NCBI GenBank assembly: GCA_038502055.1
Contig: JAXRKN010000028.1
Coordinates: 248,001-312,000 of the forward strand
DNA: 64,000 nt
Direction: 5' to 3'
Origin: Tanytarsus gracilentus
Lineage: Eukaryota > Arthropoda > Insecta > Diptera > Chironomidae
Part shown: piece after piece, positions 1 to 11,331 of the stretch
Layout: each line of letters begins with the position of its first letter
Numbering within the stretch: position 1 is the first letter of the stretch
Notes under the pieces: model-generated
Databases searched by the model: none
Seen by the model: only the letters and a program-made list of their open reading frames with translations
Told to the model about the DNA's origin: nothing
Program-made: the position numbers and the translations under genes

Positions 1-328
1 TTTTAATGAACTCTAAATTTTTAATCTGGAAGTAAAAAAAGGTTTTTAATTACGAATATTTTGATATTTTATAAGTTAATTAAGTGCATTATGAGACATT
101 CATCCTTACCCGATTATATTCTTTTCTCAATCGACCTACTTATCGTGCGAATTCTTTTTTAATGTTTTTGTTTATACTCGCGAAAATGAGAATCTTGAAA
201 CCTAACGAAGAGTTTCGTTTAATTTCTCGTGTGCAGTCAATTTTGGGGTCGACTTTAACTTTTTTTTAACGAAAGAAAGACTGAACACGATCAAAAAAGA
301 AATTGAAATTTGTAAAATAATAATTAAA
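1..328. other. upstream flank of nicalin, no gene seen
   Basis: AT-rich DNA ahead of the nicalin start codon. The only open frame here is short, has no recognisable content and is not joined to anything by splice signals. It presumably holds the nicalin promoter and 5' UTR, but I see no clear TATA box or initiator. Confidence 0.5.
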
Positions 329-2182
329 ATGCTAGAGGAAATAAGTGATCTCAAGTGGATACCTTACTTTTTGGTATTTCTCTTTGTCTTTAATCCCGCA
401 TTGGCCGATTCCAACTTCTCAAACATCCAGAGAATGGTGAGAAAAGATAAAATTATAAAGGTTAATTAAAAACTAATTAATATCCGGCGATATAGGTTCA
501 ATTTGACTCGACGGGAATGAGTTATGGATGTCGAGCTAATTCAATTAGTTACAAGGAAGCGAGACCACTCAATACCGTTCATTTGGTTAATGGCTGCATT
601 CTGGCGAGGTGATAATTGAAAAAAATTTAAAATTTAGGTCATTGATTATCTCATGTGATTTAGATTTCAAGACATGACAATTGATCAGTTTCGAGAGATC
701 AGAAATAAAGCTGGCGGATTGATTGTGATGCTACCAAAAAGTCTAGTGGACTTGACGGCGGATGAAAAAGAGGTAAAAATTGCTAAATTTAGAATTAAGC
801 TAAAAAATTCTGACTGGATCTCATTACAGAACATTTATCTGCTCGAGCAAGCCATGCTAGCTGAAGAAATTTCCATTCCGGTCTATTTCTCCAAGTTCGA
901 TGAGGAAATTGACAAAATTATTTCGGAAATTGGCTCAGTACCAGCCAGTAAGGTCACCAAGCAAGCGTCTGCACTTTCAGATATATTTAAGAAAATCTCC
1001 GCAAACAGTTACCAAGTCGTTGTGGCTGGCAATCAACCAGCTAAGAAGAAGGACAGTAAAATTCCAATTATTCAGGGCGAATTGATCCCGTTTAAGACTG
1101 AAAGCAGCCAACAGCAGCCAGCTAAACTTCCAGTCATTGTTATTTCAACTCAAATGAAGCCATTCGGTATCACAAACGATCAACCGCCCAATTTTGACTC
1201 CACAATTCTGTTAACTCTCGCCTCAGTGTTTAGCAAACTCTACAATCAAGTCTCATCATCAGCCAAATACAAAATTGTCTTCGTGCTCGACGAGTCAGGA
1301 AGTTTATTGAACTATCAGGGCGCTAAGAAGTGGCTCGAGACAAACGTTGAAGAGAATATTCACAATATTGAATTTGCAATTTGCCTCGAGGCACTAGGCG
1401 AGTCACTTGACGACATTTACATGCACGTATCGAAACCACCGAAAGAGGGAACTTCAGTTCATCGTTTCTACGAAATTCTCGAGAAAAAGACTCAAAAATA
1501 TTCGCAAAAGAAATTAGAAAATGTCCATAAGAAAATCAATCTTGCCGATGTGTTCTTTAAATTTCCACACGAGCGATTCAGCATGCGAAGAATTTCCGCA
1601 TTTACACTCTCGTCACTGAAAAGTTACTCGGATCCATTAAAGAGCTCATCTTTCGTCGATCACGCTTCGACAGCAATTCTTGAAAGTGAAACTGAGTTAG
1701 ATCCAATCATGATCGACAACATCCAGACAAACATTAAAATTCTAGCTGAATCACTCGCGTCGTTTATCTTTAATTTTAATTCCGACGAGGAAGAGGAAAT
1801 TTTTACTGGCTCAATGGCAATCACAAGAAATACCATGAAACCTTATATCGCACCAAAATCATTAAGTAAGAGTAACAACGTAAAATTGGCGTTCGAGAAA
1901 CTCCTCAAAAACGTTAAAATCACCTACGATATCAGCATCGAACGCGATCCCGAGTTTGTGTTCTACGATAACGACGATGCAAAGTTAAATATTTACAATG
2001 TAAAGCCTGCAGTCTTTGATCTCTTTCTCACATCACTAATTGCGTGCTATCTCTTTGCCATTTACTTCGCTATCATTCATTTTCCAAAAGTATATGGATT
2101 AATTAGTAAATTAACGCCATCAACTACATCATCAAACGGACCAACCACCAACGGATTCGGTCATAAAACTAAATCTAATTAA
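329..2182 (+). CDS. NCLN: nicalin (BOS complex subunit, ER membrane)
   Basis: Exons 329-436, 496-608 and 664-2182 have clean GT-AG junctions and give a 579-aa protein; human nicalin is 563 aa. Residues 1-26 form a signal peptide ending in ALA. The middle is a degenerate M28 aminopeptidase-like fold, consistent with the family being related to nicastrin and thought to lack peptidase activity. Conserved family stretches visible are VSKPPKEGT, HERFSMRR, RDPEFVFYD and NVKPAVFDL. One membrane segment lies at about residues 525-547, followed by a short polar tail. Nicalin works with NOMO and TMEM147 in the ER (BOS complex), assisting multipass membrane protein biogenesis at the translocon. The first two exons were found from splice signals and restore the expected N-terminal luminal sequence. 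The gene runs convergently into CENP-C. The identity rests on alignment by eye to the human protein and is firm. Confidence 0.95.
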
Positions 2183-2363
2183 ACTTTTCGAGTTTGTGTT
2201 AATGATTTGTAAAAAGCCTCGAGAAGAATTCAGTTAGAAGCAATAGATCATTCTCAAATGGCTTTAATAGATAGCAATTTTTAATTTTCTCCAAACCTAA
2301 AAAAAAGGATTAAAAACTCATTTCACATATTTAAACAAGTCGTAGAAAAATCCAAAGTAATAT

Positions 2364-2380
2364 TTTATTCGTTCTTTATT
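2364..2380 (-). terminator. poly(A) signals for CENP-C
   Basis: Two AATAAA hexamers on the minus strand (2364-2369 and 2375-2380) lie about 135-150 bp beyond the CENP-C stop codon and are the first on that strand. Usage is inferred, not shown. Confidence 0.5.
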
Positions 2381-2452
2381 TTTAAATTTAATGCATGTGA
2401 ATGAAAACTTAAGAGATTTAATATGTGCATAAAAAAATAAGTTTATGATCGC

Positions 2453-2511
2453 AATAAAATGTAGAAAAAATAATGTGAAAGTAAATATCGAGCATACTTG
2501 GCAACAATAAA
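2453..2511 (+). terminator. poly(A) signals for nicalin
   Basis: AATAAA hexamers on the plus strand occur at 2453-2458 and 2506-2511, the first canonical ones after the nicalin stop at 2182. Both lie beyond the minus-strand signals of CENP-C, so the two 3' UTRs would overlap. Confidence 0.45.
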
Positions 2512-2514
2512 ATC

Positions 2515-5500
2515 TCATTCCAGCTCCTTACAATCGTTTGGATTGAGTCGAGTAAAGCTTATTATGGCATCTCTCTCACTTCGATTTTGAATCTCATAGC
2601 GATATCCTTGACGAATGTTCACATAGCCAAAGTTCTTAATCGTCCTCTCAACATCATTTATAATGAATGTGACCTCTCCACAAAGAATCATGAATTTCTA
2701 GAAAATTAAATTGGATTATTTTTTTTTTGAAGTCTCTAAAAGTAATTTTAAACTCACCAAAATTGTCTTTTTAGTACGTGATTTGTCCTTAGCTGAGCCG
2801 GGAAGAAGTTTAATGAGTCCATCGCCCTGTTGACCGAGAAATCCATAAAAGTGAATACCATTGTTGCACACTACCCACTCGATGTTGTCAAATTGTGCTA
2901 AATCTATTAAAGAAATTTAAATTTTAAAGACAAGTTTTTTTTAAAGACAAAAAAAGCTCACCGTATGCATCAGTTGTCTCAACAACGCGGCCAGATCCTT
3001 TTGCATTGCTGAGGTCTTGAAATGCCTGATGAATGGCTTCTGATGGCGTGAAAGAAGTTACACTCGTTTGTACTGAACTGCTGGTGTGTGTAGTTTCACT
3101 TCTATCGTTAGGAATATTCTTCTCTTTAGATTGCTTCGCATTTAAGAACTTTGTAATTTTAACATTTTTCTTTTTGTCAATTTCGAGCTCCTCCATGATC
3201 TTTAACATTTCTGTTGGCGGTGGTTGGAAAACTTTGTTGCCATGGCAAGCATTTATCGGATTAATTCCAGTGCGCATCTTAATTTGTCGAATTTTTTTCT
3301 CGGCCTTGAAATCACTCTTAGATAAGTTTTCATATTGGATGCGCATATTTTCAGGCGCTGTTCGAATCCACCAAGGTCTGCAGTATCGGCGCTTACGAAA
3401 ACTGTAACGTTCATTATCAGACACATATTTCACATCGAAATCGCTATCATCGGAATCGTTATCATCGGAATCGCCAAGTCCTTCATCGGTCTCACTGGGT
3501 TTCACCATTTTTTGTCGTCGAAGAGTCAGATGGTCATCATCGGGCTTCTTTCGTTTTTTAGAACCTTTCAATGCTGGTTCTTCAGCCTCTTGTCTCTTGT
3601 CCCTCTTTAGCCTGCTTGATTTTTCCTTCTTCTTCTTTGATACTTCAAGCTAAAATTATTTAATTTAGAGAATAATTGTTTTAAAAAATAGTGTGTGAAA
3701 ACTTACAATTGGTTCTTCTCTATTTTCATCGATTTCAGAATTCTCATTTTCTTCATTTTCGACCACATCACCGGCAGAATTATCGTCTTCGTTTCTTCTT
3801 GACTGCCTTAGAGATTTATTTGACGATTGCACCTCTGGTTCATTGATACTCGAGTTTCCTTCAGTTTGAGTAATTTTCTTCGATCCACGCTAACAAAATC
3901 ATAAATGAAAAATATAAAGCACTGAATTCAAACTAAAAAAAATTTAAAACTTACCGTTCGAGTTTCAACAATTTCCTCCTGATTTAATTTTTCCTGCTCC
4001 TCGTTCTGTCGATTCTTTGCATTTCTTTTTGACTTCCTCTGCAACTTTTTCTCTTCACTTTGTACCTTTTTTGTCGACTTTTGAGTTGATGTTCGACTCG
4101 TCTTGGGAGTTTCGCAAATTTCAGCGTTTTCATCATCTGAAGTTGTCGTGGATGATGAAACTATTTGAATGGAACTTGGTTTATCATTAACAACTCCATA
4201 TTTCTTCTTTGTCTTCAAAGGTCCTGGTTTGTATGGCCTTCGGAAGTTTTGTGCGTCACTGTCTGTGTTGCTTTCAGTTGCTTCAGATTTATCTTGTTGA
4301 TAAATCACCTCATCGCTGCTCTTCTTTTGACTTATGCTCGAAACAGACGATTGTGGAGAGACATTGTCATCTTCGTCGGAATGATGCGAGTAGAGAGTAC
4401 GTTTTTTATTCTGAGAGGAATTCTTAGACTTTTTGCGTTTATTTGTGAGTTTCATGTACTCTTCAGCCGGTGCCGATGCTTGTTTGCTCAGTTTCATTTT
4501 TTTTGCGATGTGAAGACGACAAGATTGACTGGCACCGCTCGAGTTCGATCCGAGGCCTTGAATAGATTGTTGCAAGTCACCGTGATTCGTAACTGTACGT
4601 CGTAAATCTTTGAAAGACTCCATGACATTTTGAGAAACTATTTTGTTGATGGAAGAGTCTTGTGAAGTAATGCTAACACTATCACGCTGTGGCGTTTTCG
4701 GCTGGAGGAATGGTAAATTATTGGCGGGATCTGTAAGTTGAGGAACAATCGCTTCCTGCTCAGGAATTTCATCTTCGTCAGAAGTCATATTCGTACTCGA
4801 TTCACACATTTGTAATCTCTTAGCGAGCTCCTCGTCACACACAACACGATTTTTGTTAATTATCGGAGTCTCAGGTACATTCATCGTTCGCATGTCTGTC
4901 TTATTACACTTGCTCATCCGTGACTGCTGATAAGTTTTCATAACAGCATCAGACATTTCCATTGATTCAATCACGATTGAACACTGCTTTGTCAAAGTGA
5001 GGCCAGGCGCTGATGTTCGTCGCATAGAAATCAAATTTTTTGCACCCTTCTCTCCAGGTTCGCTGATGAAAGATTTCTCACCCCTTTTTCTCGGTGTTTT
5101 TTCGTTATCGACATCAAACTGCTCACGTAAACTCTTCTCGATATTTCCTAGCGTTGACACACGGTCAACTTTAACGGGAGTCTTTTGCTGTGGCTGTGAC
5201 TCGATTTCCTCAATTCCATTGAGAGGATTCTGTTTGCTGCTATTTCTGATGGGTGAAATATTGATATTAGCGTCAATGAAAGAGGATGTACGAGGACGAC
5301 TCAGCATTGGAGTTGAGCAAGTAATTTCATTTGTCGATGTTGTCATTTGTCTTTGCTCGCTCGCTCTAAATAAAGATCGCCTTAAATCACTCCGTCGAGG
5401 ATTTGAAACGATTCTCGGTCGAATTTCATTGATATCTTCGGGAGCTGCTTCATGAACTGATTTTGGAGAGAGTGCTTGCATGTGTCCACTGGAATGTTGA

Positions 5501-5807
5501 GTAGATGCAGCCGCATTCTCTTTATCGGATGTTCTAGAAATGCCCGCAATGCTCAAAAGACGGATTCCATGCGATTGTCGTTGCTGGAAGATGAAATAAT
5601 CAAATTAATATTCAATAATTATTTTTAATTTAAATGTTTACTTACACCAAAAATATCCTCGTCGTCTCCATCATCCCTAAAAATGGCATTAACTCGCTTG
5701 TTCTTTGCGTTGAACTGATTGATGATCCACGAATTCTCGGCAATCGAGTCAATTCCATTACTTTCGAAAGCGTCATAGTCTACGTTTATTATTTTGTTCC
5801 TACTCAT
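2515..5807 (-). CDS. Cenp-C: probable centromere protein C (CENP-C)
   Basis: Six exons on the minus strand: 5646-5807, 3955-5583, 3707-3889, 2962-3649, 2758-2897 and 2515-2697. All have GT-AG junctions and consistent phases, giving 994 aa. Most of the protein is charged, Ser/Lys-rich and disordered, with many basic clusters. At about residues 740-756 is an Arg-rich stretch ending in RPWW, which fits the CENP-C motif pattern (basic residues followed by Pro and paired aromatics) that contacts the CENP-A nucleosome. Residues 889-994 resemble the C-terminal Mif2/CENP-C cupin dimerisation domain: short beta-type segments including GEVTFIIND and, near the end, an IISFTRL strand. CENP-C links centromeric chromatin to the kinetochore. 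Length and order (disordered region, motif, cupin) match dipteran CENP-C, which evolves fast. I infer the identity from architecture and short motifs; a chromatin protein with an unrelated cupin-like tail is the alternative. Confidence 0.72.
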
Positions 5808-6747
5808 CTCGGTTTATGCTGCGTATTAATAAGAAAGTTTGTTTTTGTTGTAATTTCGAGCGCAAGCGGAAATATCTTCTAGTTTATTCTTACCTGTATC
5901 TGTGTTGAACTTGAATAATCATGAAAAGTTCTTGTTTTTGCTTAATTTACTACCAACTTTGATGTTGTTCTGATTGTTGATGAATTAGCTAAATTTTGAT
6001 CACGTTTATAGAGTTTAATTCGCGCTCGTTCGATTGTTATTTTAATAAAATAAAGTTTCAGTCTGCTCGCTGTTTGAATTTCTTTTGAATTGAGGTTCGT
6101 TAAAATAACGATTTAGTTTCGTTCAAAATGTGTTCAACCGAAATCGAGATACAAGAAAAGTGTTCAAATTTTTCGCGACCGTTATTTTAAATTATTTTAA
6201 AAATATGCTCCAAGAAAAATTAATCTATTAAAGATTTGAATATTATTAAAATTAAAATTTATTTATTTTTGCATATAAAATGTGTTTAGTTTAAGAAAAG
6301 TCAGAAAAAGTCAAATTTTAAATATTGTCAAATCCAATCCCAAAACCATTCATAAAATTCTAATCAACCCAAAAATATTTAAATCTCGCAACTTCTAAGA
6401 CGCCATCAATTCACAGAAATCGCACGCTGTTGCTCTCAAAATTCAATCACCTTTCTGCCTCAAAATAAATTTTACATAACACATGGCATTGCGGAATACA
6501 CGTGACAAATGATCGTTTATTATTTCCGCGAGGAAAACTATATGCATGCACACTCACACCGACAATCCGGACGAAATAAGTTGAACCACATTGGAAAAGC
6601 AAAAAAAAACGAATGCCGGCGCACGTGGAATTAAAACGTTTTTTGAGACATATCGAGAACATTTTTCATTGTTTTTCATTCAGTTTCTTTCCAGAATTTA
6701 TGGTGATAAGAAGTGTCTCTGAGCTAACAGTAAAATAAAAAATTAAC
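5808..6747. promoter_or_regulatory. divergent intergenic region, CENP-C / unknown gene
   Basis: These 940 bp separate two divergently transcribed genes and presumably hold both promoters. Palindromic E-boxes (CACGTG) lie at 6499-6504 and 6622-6627. A TCAGTC initiator-like site is at 6058-6063 on the plus strand, without a TATA box at the right distance. No coding sequence is credible here. Confidence 0.4.
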
Positions 6748-8555
6748 ATGCCTCCAACAATTTTTATGAGTAATGAACGTGATATTGATCATGAAAGTGG
6801 TGAAGATGTTAAACAGTTGACAGTTTTAAAAAGAAAAATTCCAGGTGAGAAAAAAGTTTTTAATTTTCTTTTTTTGCATTAAAAGCAATTTGGACATTGC
6901 ATTGAAAATTTGTTAAGAAAATGCAAAAAATTTAATGAGGTCGATATTTAATAAAATAAAATTCCAGTTTAATGAGACAAAATGTCCAGTGTTGACGAAT
7001 TTGCTTGCACTCACGTGTAAAGAAAGACTTTTAAAATTTCTGAGTCAGAAATTATTGAAATTAACTGATGATTACACGAGTAGTCACAGGCGGTTTATTA
7101 ATTTTGCATTATTTCATGTAATAGTGAAGTCACGCGTAAAAGTGTGATAGTAAAAATTTAGTTTTTTAAATGAGAATATTAAAAATTTCAATTAATTTTT
7201 TTAAACAAACGCTTTTATAAAATCTTCTGGAAAACTTTATAAAATTTTAACTAAATGTGACACCCCCAATTTTGAATCACACTCCACCGCATGAATCACA
7301 ACAATTGATTATCGCTTAGCTTCGACTTAATGATTTGAACCGTTTATTATGTAAACTGAGAATGACTGAGTCAACCACGTGGACTTGCACATTCAATATA
7401 TGAAACTTCACGCAATTTATCATGTGCTCAATTATCAAATTCTTATTTGTCGTTTTTCAACACGGGGATGAGAAATAAACAAGAGGCAAAAAAAAATGTA
7501 TCAAATGTCTTACTAAAAATGTGCATTGCAATGTGAAGGCGATTTTCAATTCATAATTGCTCGAGTCACGTTTTATACCGCATGAAATTGAAAACGGAAA
7601 AATAACTGTGTGAGTGAGAGCGTCGGCTTTAAGTGTGAGTACACGAAGTACTTTGTAACTTGCCGTGTTAATGAACTTGAATACACTCATGCCTATATGC
7701 CTATTAAAGTTCAAAGGGGTGCAAATTTTTTATTTTTAACCTCAATATTTTTTTTACATTTTCTTGGCGAAATAATTGATAATTCAAAAAAAAATCCTCA
7801 TCCCTTTTTATGAAACGATTATTTTATGCATACATTCACTTTTTTTAGATGCAGAAAATGTGGGTCAGAAAATGTGTGTTAAGCGCAAATTGGATGATTC
7901 CAATTTCAACGATGCAGAGTGCCACAAAATCAAAAAGCAACGAAAAATCTCGGACTCAACAACCTCGACAACAACAAGCTCCAGATATGACTCTGATGAT
8001 GATTACGGAACTGATTCTGAGTTGATTGCCATCGATCAGAATAAACATAAAAATTTATTATGCAGGTATGAAATTGAGATTAAAAATTATTAAGAGGAAG
8101 AAGATTTTAATGAAAATACTTTTTTTGGCGGTCGAAAACAAACTGACCATTCTCATTAAAACTTAAACAAAAAGTTTTCTTACAACAAAAATAAAACTAA
8201 TTCACTCTTATTCTCATTTAGATATTCTCCAGTGACCAATTATGGTAATCATGACAACGCCGTCGATCGAGTTGAAAAAGTAATTAAGAATAGCGTCAAA
8301 ATGTGTCATCCGATCAATGAAGTGGGCTCGCGCTATGAGGATGACGTGAAGAAATATCGATGTTCGAAAATCAGCAATGCAAATACCCGACATCTATTAG
8401 AAATGGCTATTGCGACTTTTCGTCTTTCCAGAATGAACAAAGAATTACAAACAAAATTGATTGAATTTCAAGCAGACACGAGAAATTTTTTAAAGTCAGT
8501 GCTGGAAAATCCCGAGAACAAAGAAATCAAAGAGCGACTAAAGTTTTCAATATAA
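6748..8555 (+). CDS. unrecognised small nuclear-type protein
   Basis: Three exons (6748-6844, 7849-8065, 8222-8555) with good GT-AG sites and matching phases (1, then 2) give 215 aa. I do not recognise the protein. The first half is polar and low-complexity, with basic clusters that look like nuclear localisation signals (KIKKQRK at about residues 58-64), then Ser/Thr and acidic Asp runs. The second half, from about residue 110, is predicted by eye to be helical, with alternating hydrophobic and charged residues and a Lys/Glu-rich end suggesting a short coiled coil. The first intron is 1.0 kb, the second about 156 bp. The start has an A at -3 and is the first ATG in a frame that splices cleanly. 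It diverges from CENP-C. A poly(A) signal is at 8789-8794. It may be a fast-evolving, lineage-restricted regulator; no function is assigned. Confidence 0.7.
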
Positions 8556-11272
8556 ATTTTGAGAGTGTTAAATTATTAAATTTATAAATGTTTAAAATTA
8601 TTGAAATGTTTTAAAGAAAATTAAGTTTGAAGCACTGTCTGTATTTTTTAAACTTAATGTTACCATTAGTGATTCGTTATTATAGTTTTTAAGTGACCAC
8701 AAAAACTTGTACAAAGGGTGTTAAACTGCATTTTAATTAGAGTTGAGTGAAAGAGTTAGTGTTGACACCACATGGTTGCATAAGAGCTAATAAACTTTTC
8801 CAATGAGGATGAAACTAAGTCAAGAAAATGTTTTCGTTTCTTGACTAATTTTAATCTAGTTATGGTAATTTTAAAAATCTCATTTTAAAATAAATTTAAA
8901 CAAATGTTTTTAAAAATAAAAATAAACTTTTTCATACAAAAATCCGACTTTTTATTTAAATTTGCGAAGATGCCACAAAAAACGCTCACATGTTTTACTT
9001 CGCGCTTAAAAATTTAGGTTAATCCCATTCAAACTTGCGAAATGGCCCTTCCTCAACAAACTTATGCAATTTTTACTGCAACAATTAAGTTAATGACTTT
9101 CCACTACTTTCCATATTTTTCGCACCTTCCGCCATGTCATTTAAAAGCTTCCCTTTTGTTTTCCTCCTCATACTGACACATGCTGTCACCGGTTTTATGG
9201 TAATTGCGATGTATTGAGACACGACTGAAAAATGTGAATATTAAATTAGATTTTTAAACAGAGATAATTCAAATAAATCATCGTTTTTGCTTTGATGCTG
9301 CTATAGTGAACAAAATAAATTCTTGTCGAATGGCAATTATTGACTTTTTACAATCCAACGACTTTTATGAGCTTTTGATTTATTTTCAGTGACGTTTGCG
9401 ATGGTACAAAGAGTCAAGGCGGGACAGATAGTGTGCCATAAAATCATTTTGCCTACCGATTTTATGAGCATTAATTATGTTTTTCTTTTCCATGACTCCT
9501 TGAGGTCTGTGTGTGTATGTCATTCTGGGTGTTTCGCTAATTTTTAAAGTTCATCGAGTCAAGTGCTTAAAATTCTTGAAATTCAATTCCATCAATCTGT
9601 ATTATATATTTTCTAAACAGCTTCGAAGCGTCAATTAATTTTTTTAATGTGTTTTTGGCAATTAAGACAAGGACTGGATAACTGCAAATTTTAAGATTTT
9701 TTCTCTTTTGGAATTCTTAAATTTTTTAATGAAAAAAAAATATATTTTTAAAAACCTTTTTTAAATTCCACCCTTTAAATTAAATGCGGAAATAAAACTT
9801 CAAAAATAAATTCTAACATCTCACATTTTATGAATTCCCTTTTAATTACAAATCCACGCATTCAAAGTTGAAAATCCGGTTCATTTGCTTCCAATTCAAC
9901 ATTCTTACACGAGTCATTTACACTCAGATGAACTTTTCAACTTTGATTCATCAGATTGTTTCAAAATGTTCATATGCATCTTATTTTCATGCATCGTTAC
10001 TTCCTTTGTGTGTATACTCTTACACTTTAGGTTGCAGCGAATTACGTAAAAATTTAATTACGCGAGATATGGTGCATAAAAATGCAATTCTGAATTTTAT
10101 AGTGATGAAAAAGTGAAAGGTTTAAGGAGAAGATTTAAATATTTTTACAGTTGGGCTAACTACAGTCTGGATTTTTATGTTTGGTCTAAAAATTATATCG
10201 GAATTTATTAAGAGCCAAGAAGTAAAACTCTAAAAGTTACGAGCTTTTAAAAACCAATTTTAAAATTATTTTTTTTAAACTTTTGAGTTTTTGAAATTAA
10301 AAATTAAAATCCCTTGCATTTTTAATAAAAAATAATTTCACGATATAGAACTTAATTTTTCATCTTCAATCATTTGAATAAATTTAAGCATTTATTTAAT
10401 TAAACTAATTACAATTAGTTGATGATAAATTTCATATCATAAAACATAATTTCAAAGCATTAACGTAATTTTATTAATATCAGAATATAAATTTTGAACA
10501 AATTTAACAAATCTAAATTTTTCTGTTTGTTTTAAACCCTAAAGCAATTGTTCCAAAATAATTTTAAATGTGCGAGCAAAAATAATTTTTAGTTGCTTTA
10601 CCGCGTTCAAAATAGTTACATGAATAACATCTCATTTTCTTAATAAGAATAATTTACAATATTTCGTTTCATAGTTCACGCAACTCCAAAAGTAGTAATA
10701 TTGATCCCAGATGAACAAAGCAAGAATATTCTTAGAATGAAAATTTGTCAGAACGACTTAAAAAATTAATGAGTTTTTTATCTTCTTTATAATAACGGTT
10801 ACATTTCAAGGTTATTCATGGTCTGATAATTATCACAAATTTATTTTCAACATTGAACTTGAAACCAACTGCTAATTAATTCGCACGAAAAGCATCCGAA
10901 AATTTCTTAGTTTGTTTGAGGGTCTATTCGAAAAAAAATTCACATCACAGTTCATTAACCCAAAAAAATAAACGACCGAGCATGAAATGAAACTGAAAGC
11001 GAAACATGAGAGAAAAAATCATAAATTAAGCAAAAAATTTTATCACAAGAAATTAATTTGTGTCCACACTTTGTTGGGCGCCAAAGTCATCCTCATATGA
11101 AATAATTAAGCAAAAATTACTTAACGAAAATTAACATTCAATTTCCTGACCTAGGCAACAACATTAACACTGAGACGGTTGAGAAGAGAGAAAAACTAAA
11201 CTGAGAAGAGATAAGGTGTCAGTAGTGGCAAGCAGCAGCGGCTACGTGACAACGAAAAACATTTTCGCAAAG
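8556..11272. other. intergenic DNA after the unknown gene
   Basis: 3' UTR of the preceding gene, with an AATAAA at 8789-8794, followed by about 2.4 kb of AT-rich sequence. Open frames here are short and of poor composition. I see no RNA gene or repeat. Confidence 0.5.
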
Positions 11273-11307
11273 TATAAGACTTTAAAATTAAGCGAGCATG
11301 TTCAGTC
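11273..11307 (+). promoter_or_regulatory. TATA + initiator core promoter, probably of the GMC gene
   Basis: TATAAG at 11273-11278 is followed by a TTCAGTC initiator at 11301-11307. The A of the initiator (11304) lies 31 bp after the first T of the TATA element, the spacing expected in arthropod core promoters. A GTAAGA splice donor follows at 11332. No coding exon follows for 4 kb until a polypyrimidine-AG acceptor at 15456, just before the GMC oxidoreductase start codon. I infer that this is the start site of that gene, with a 5' UTR intron of about 4.1 kb. Confidence 0.5.
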
Positions 11308-11331
11308 GATTGTTGACCACACTCGCGAGTA

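Noticed and set aside
4165..5455. Plus-strand frames of up to 152 codons
   Set aside because: Antisense shadows of the CENP-C coding exon.
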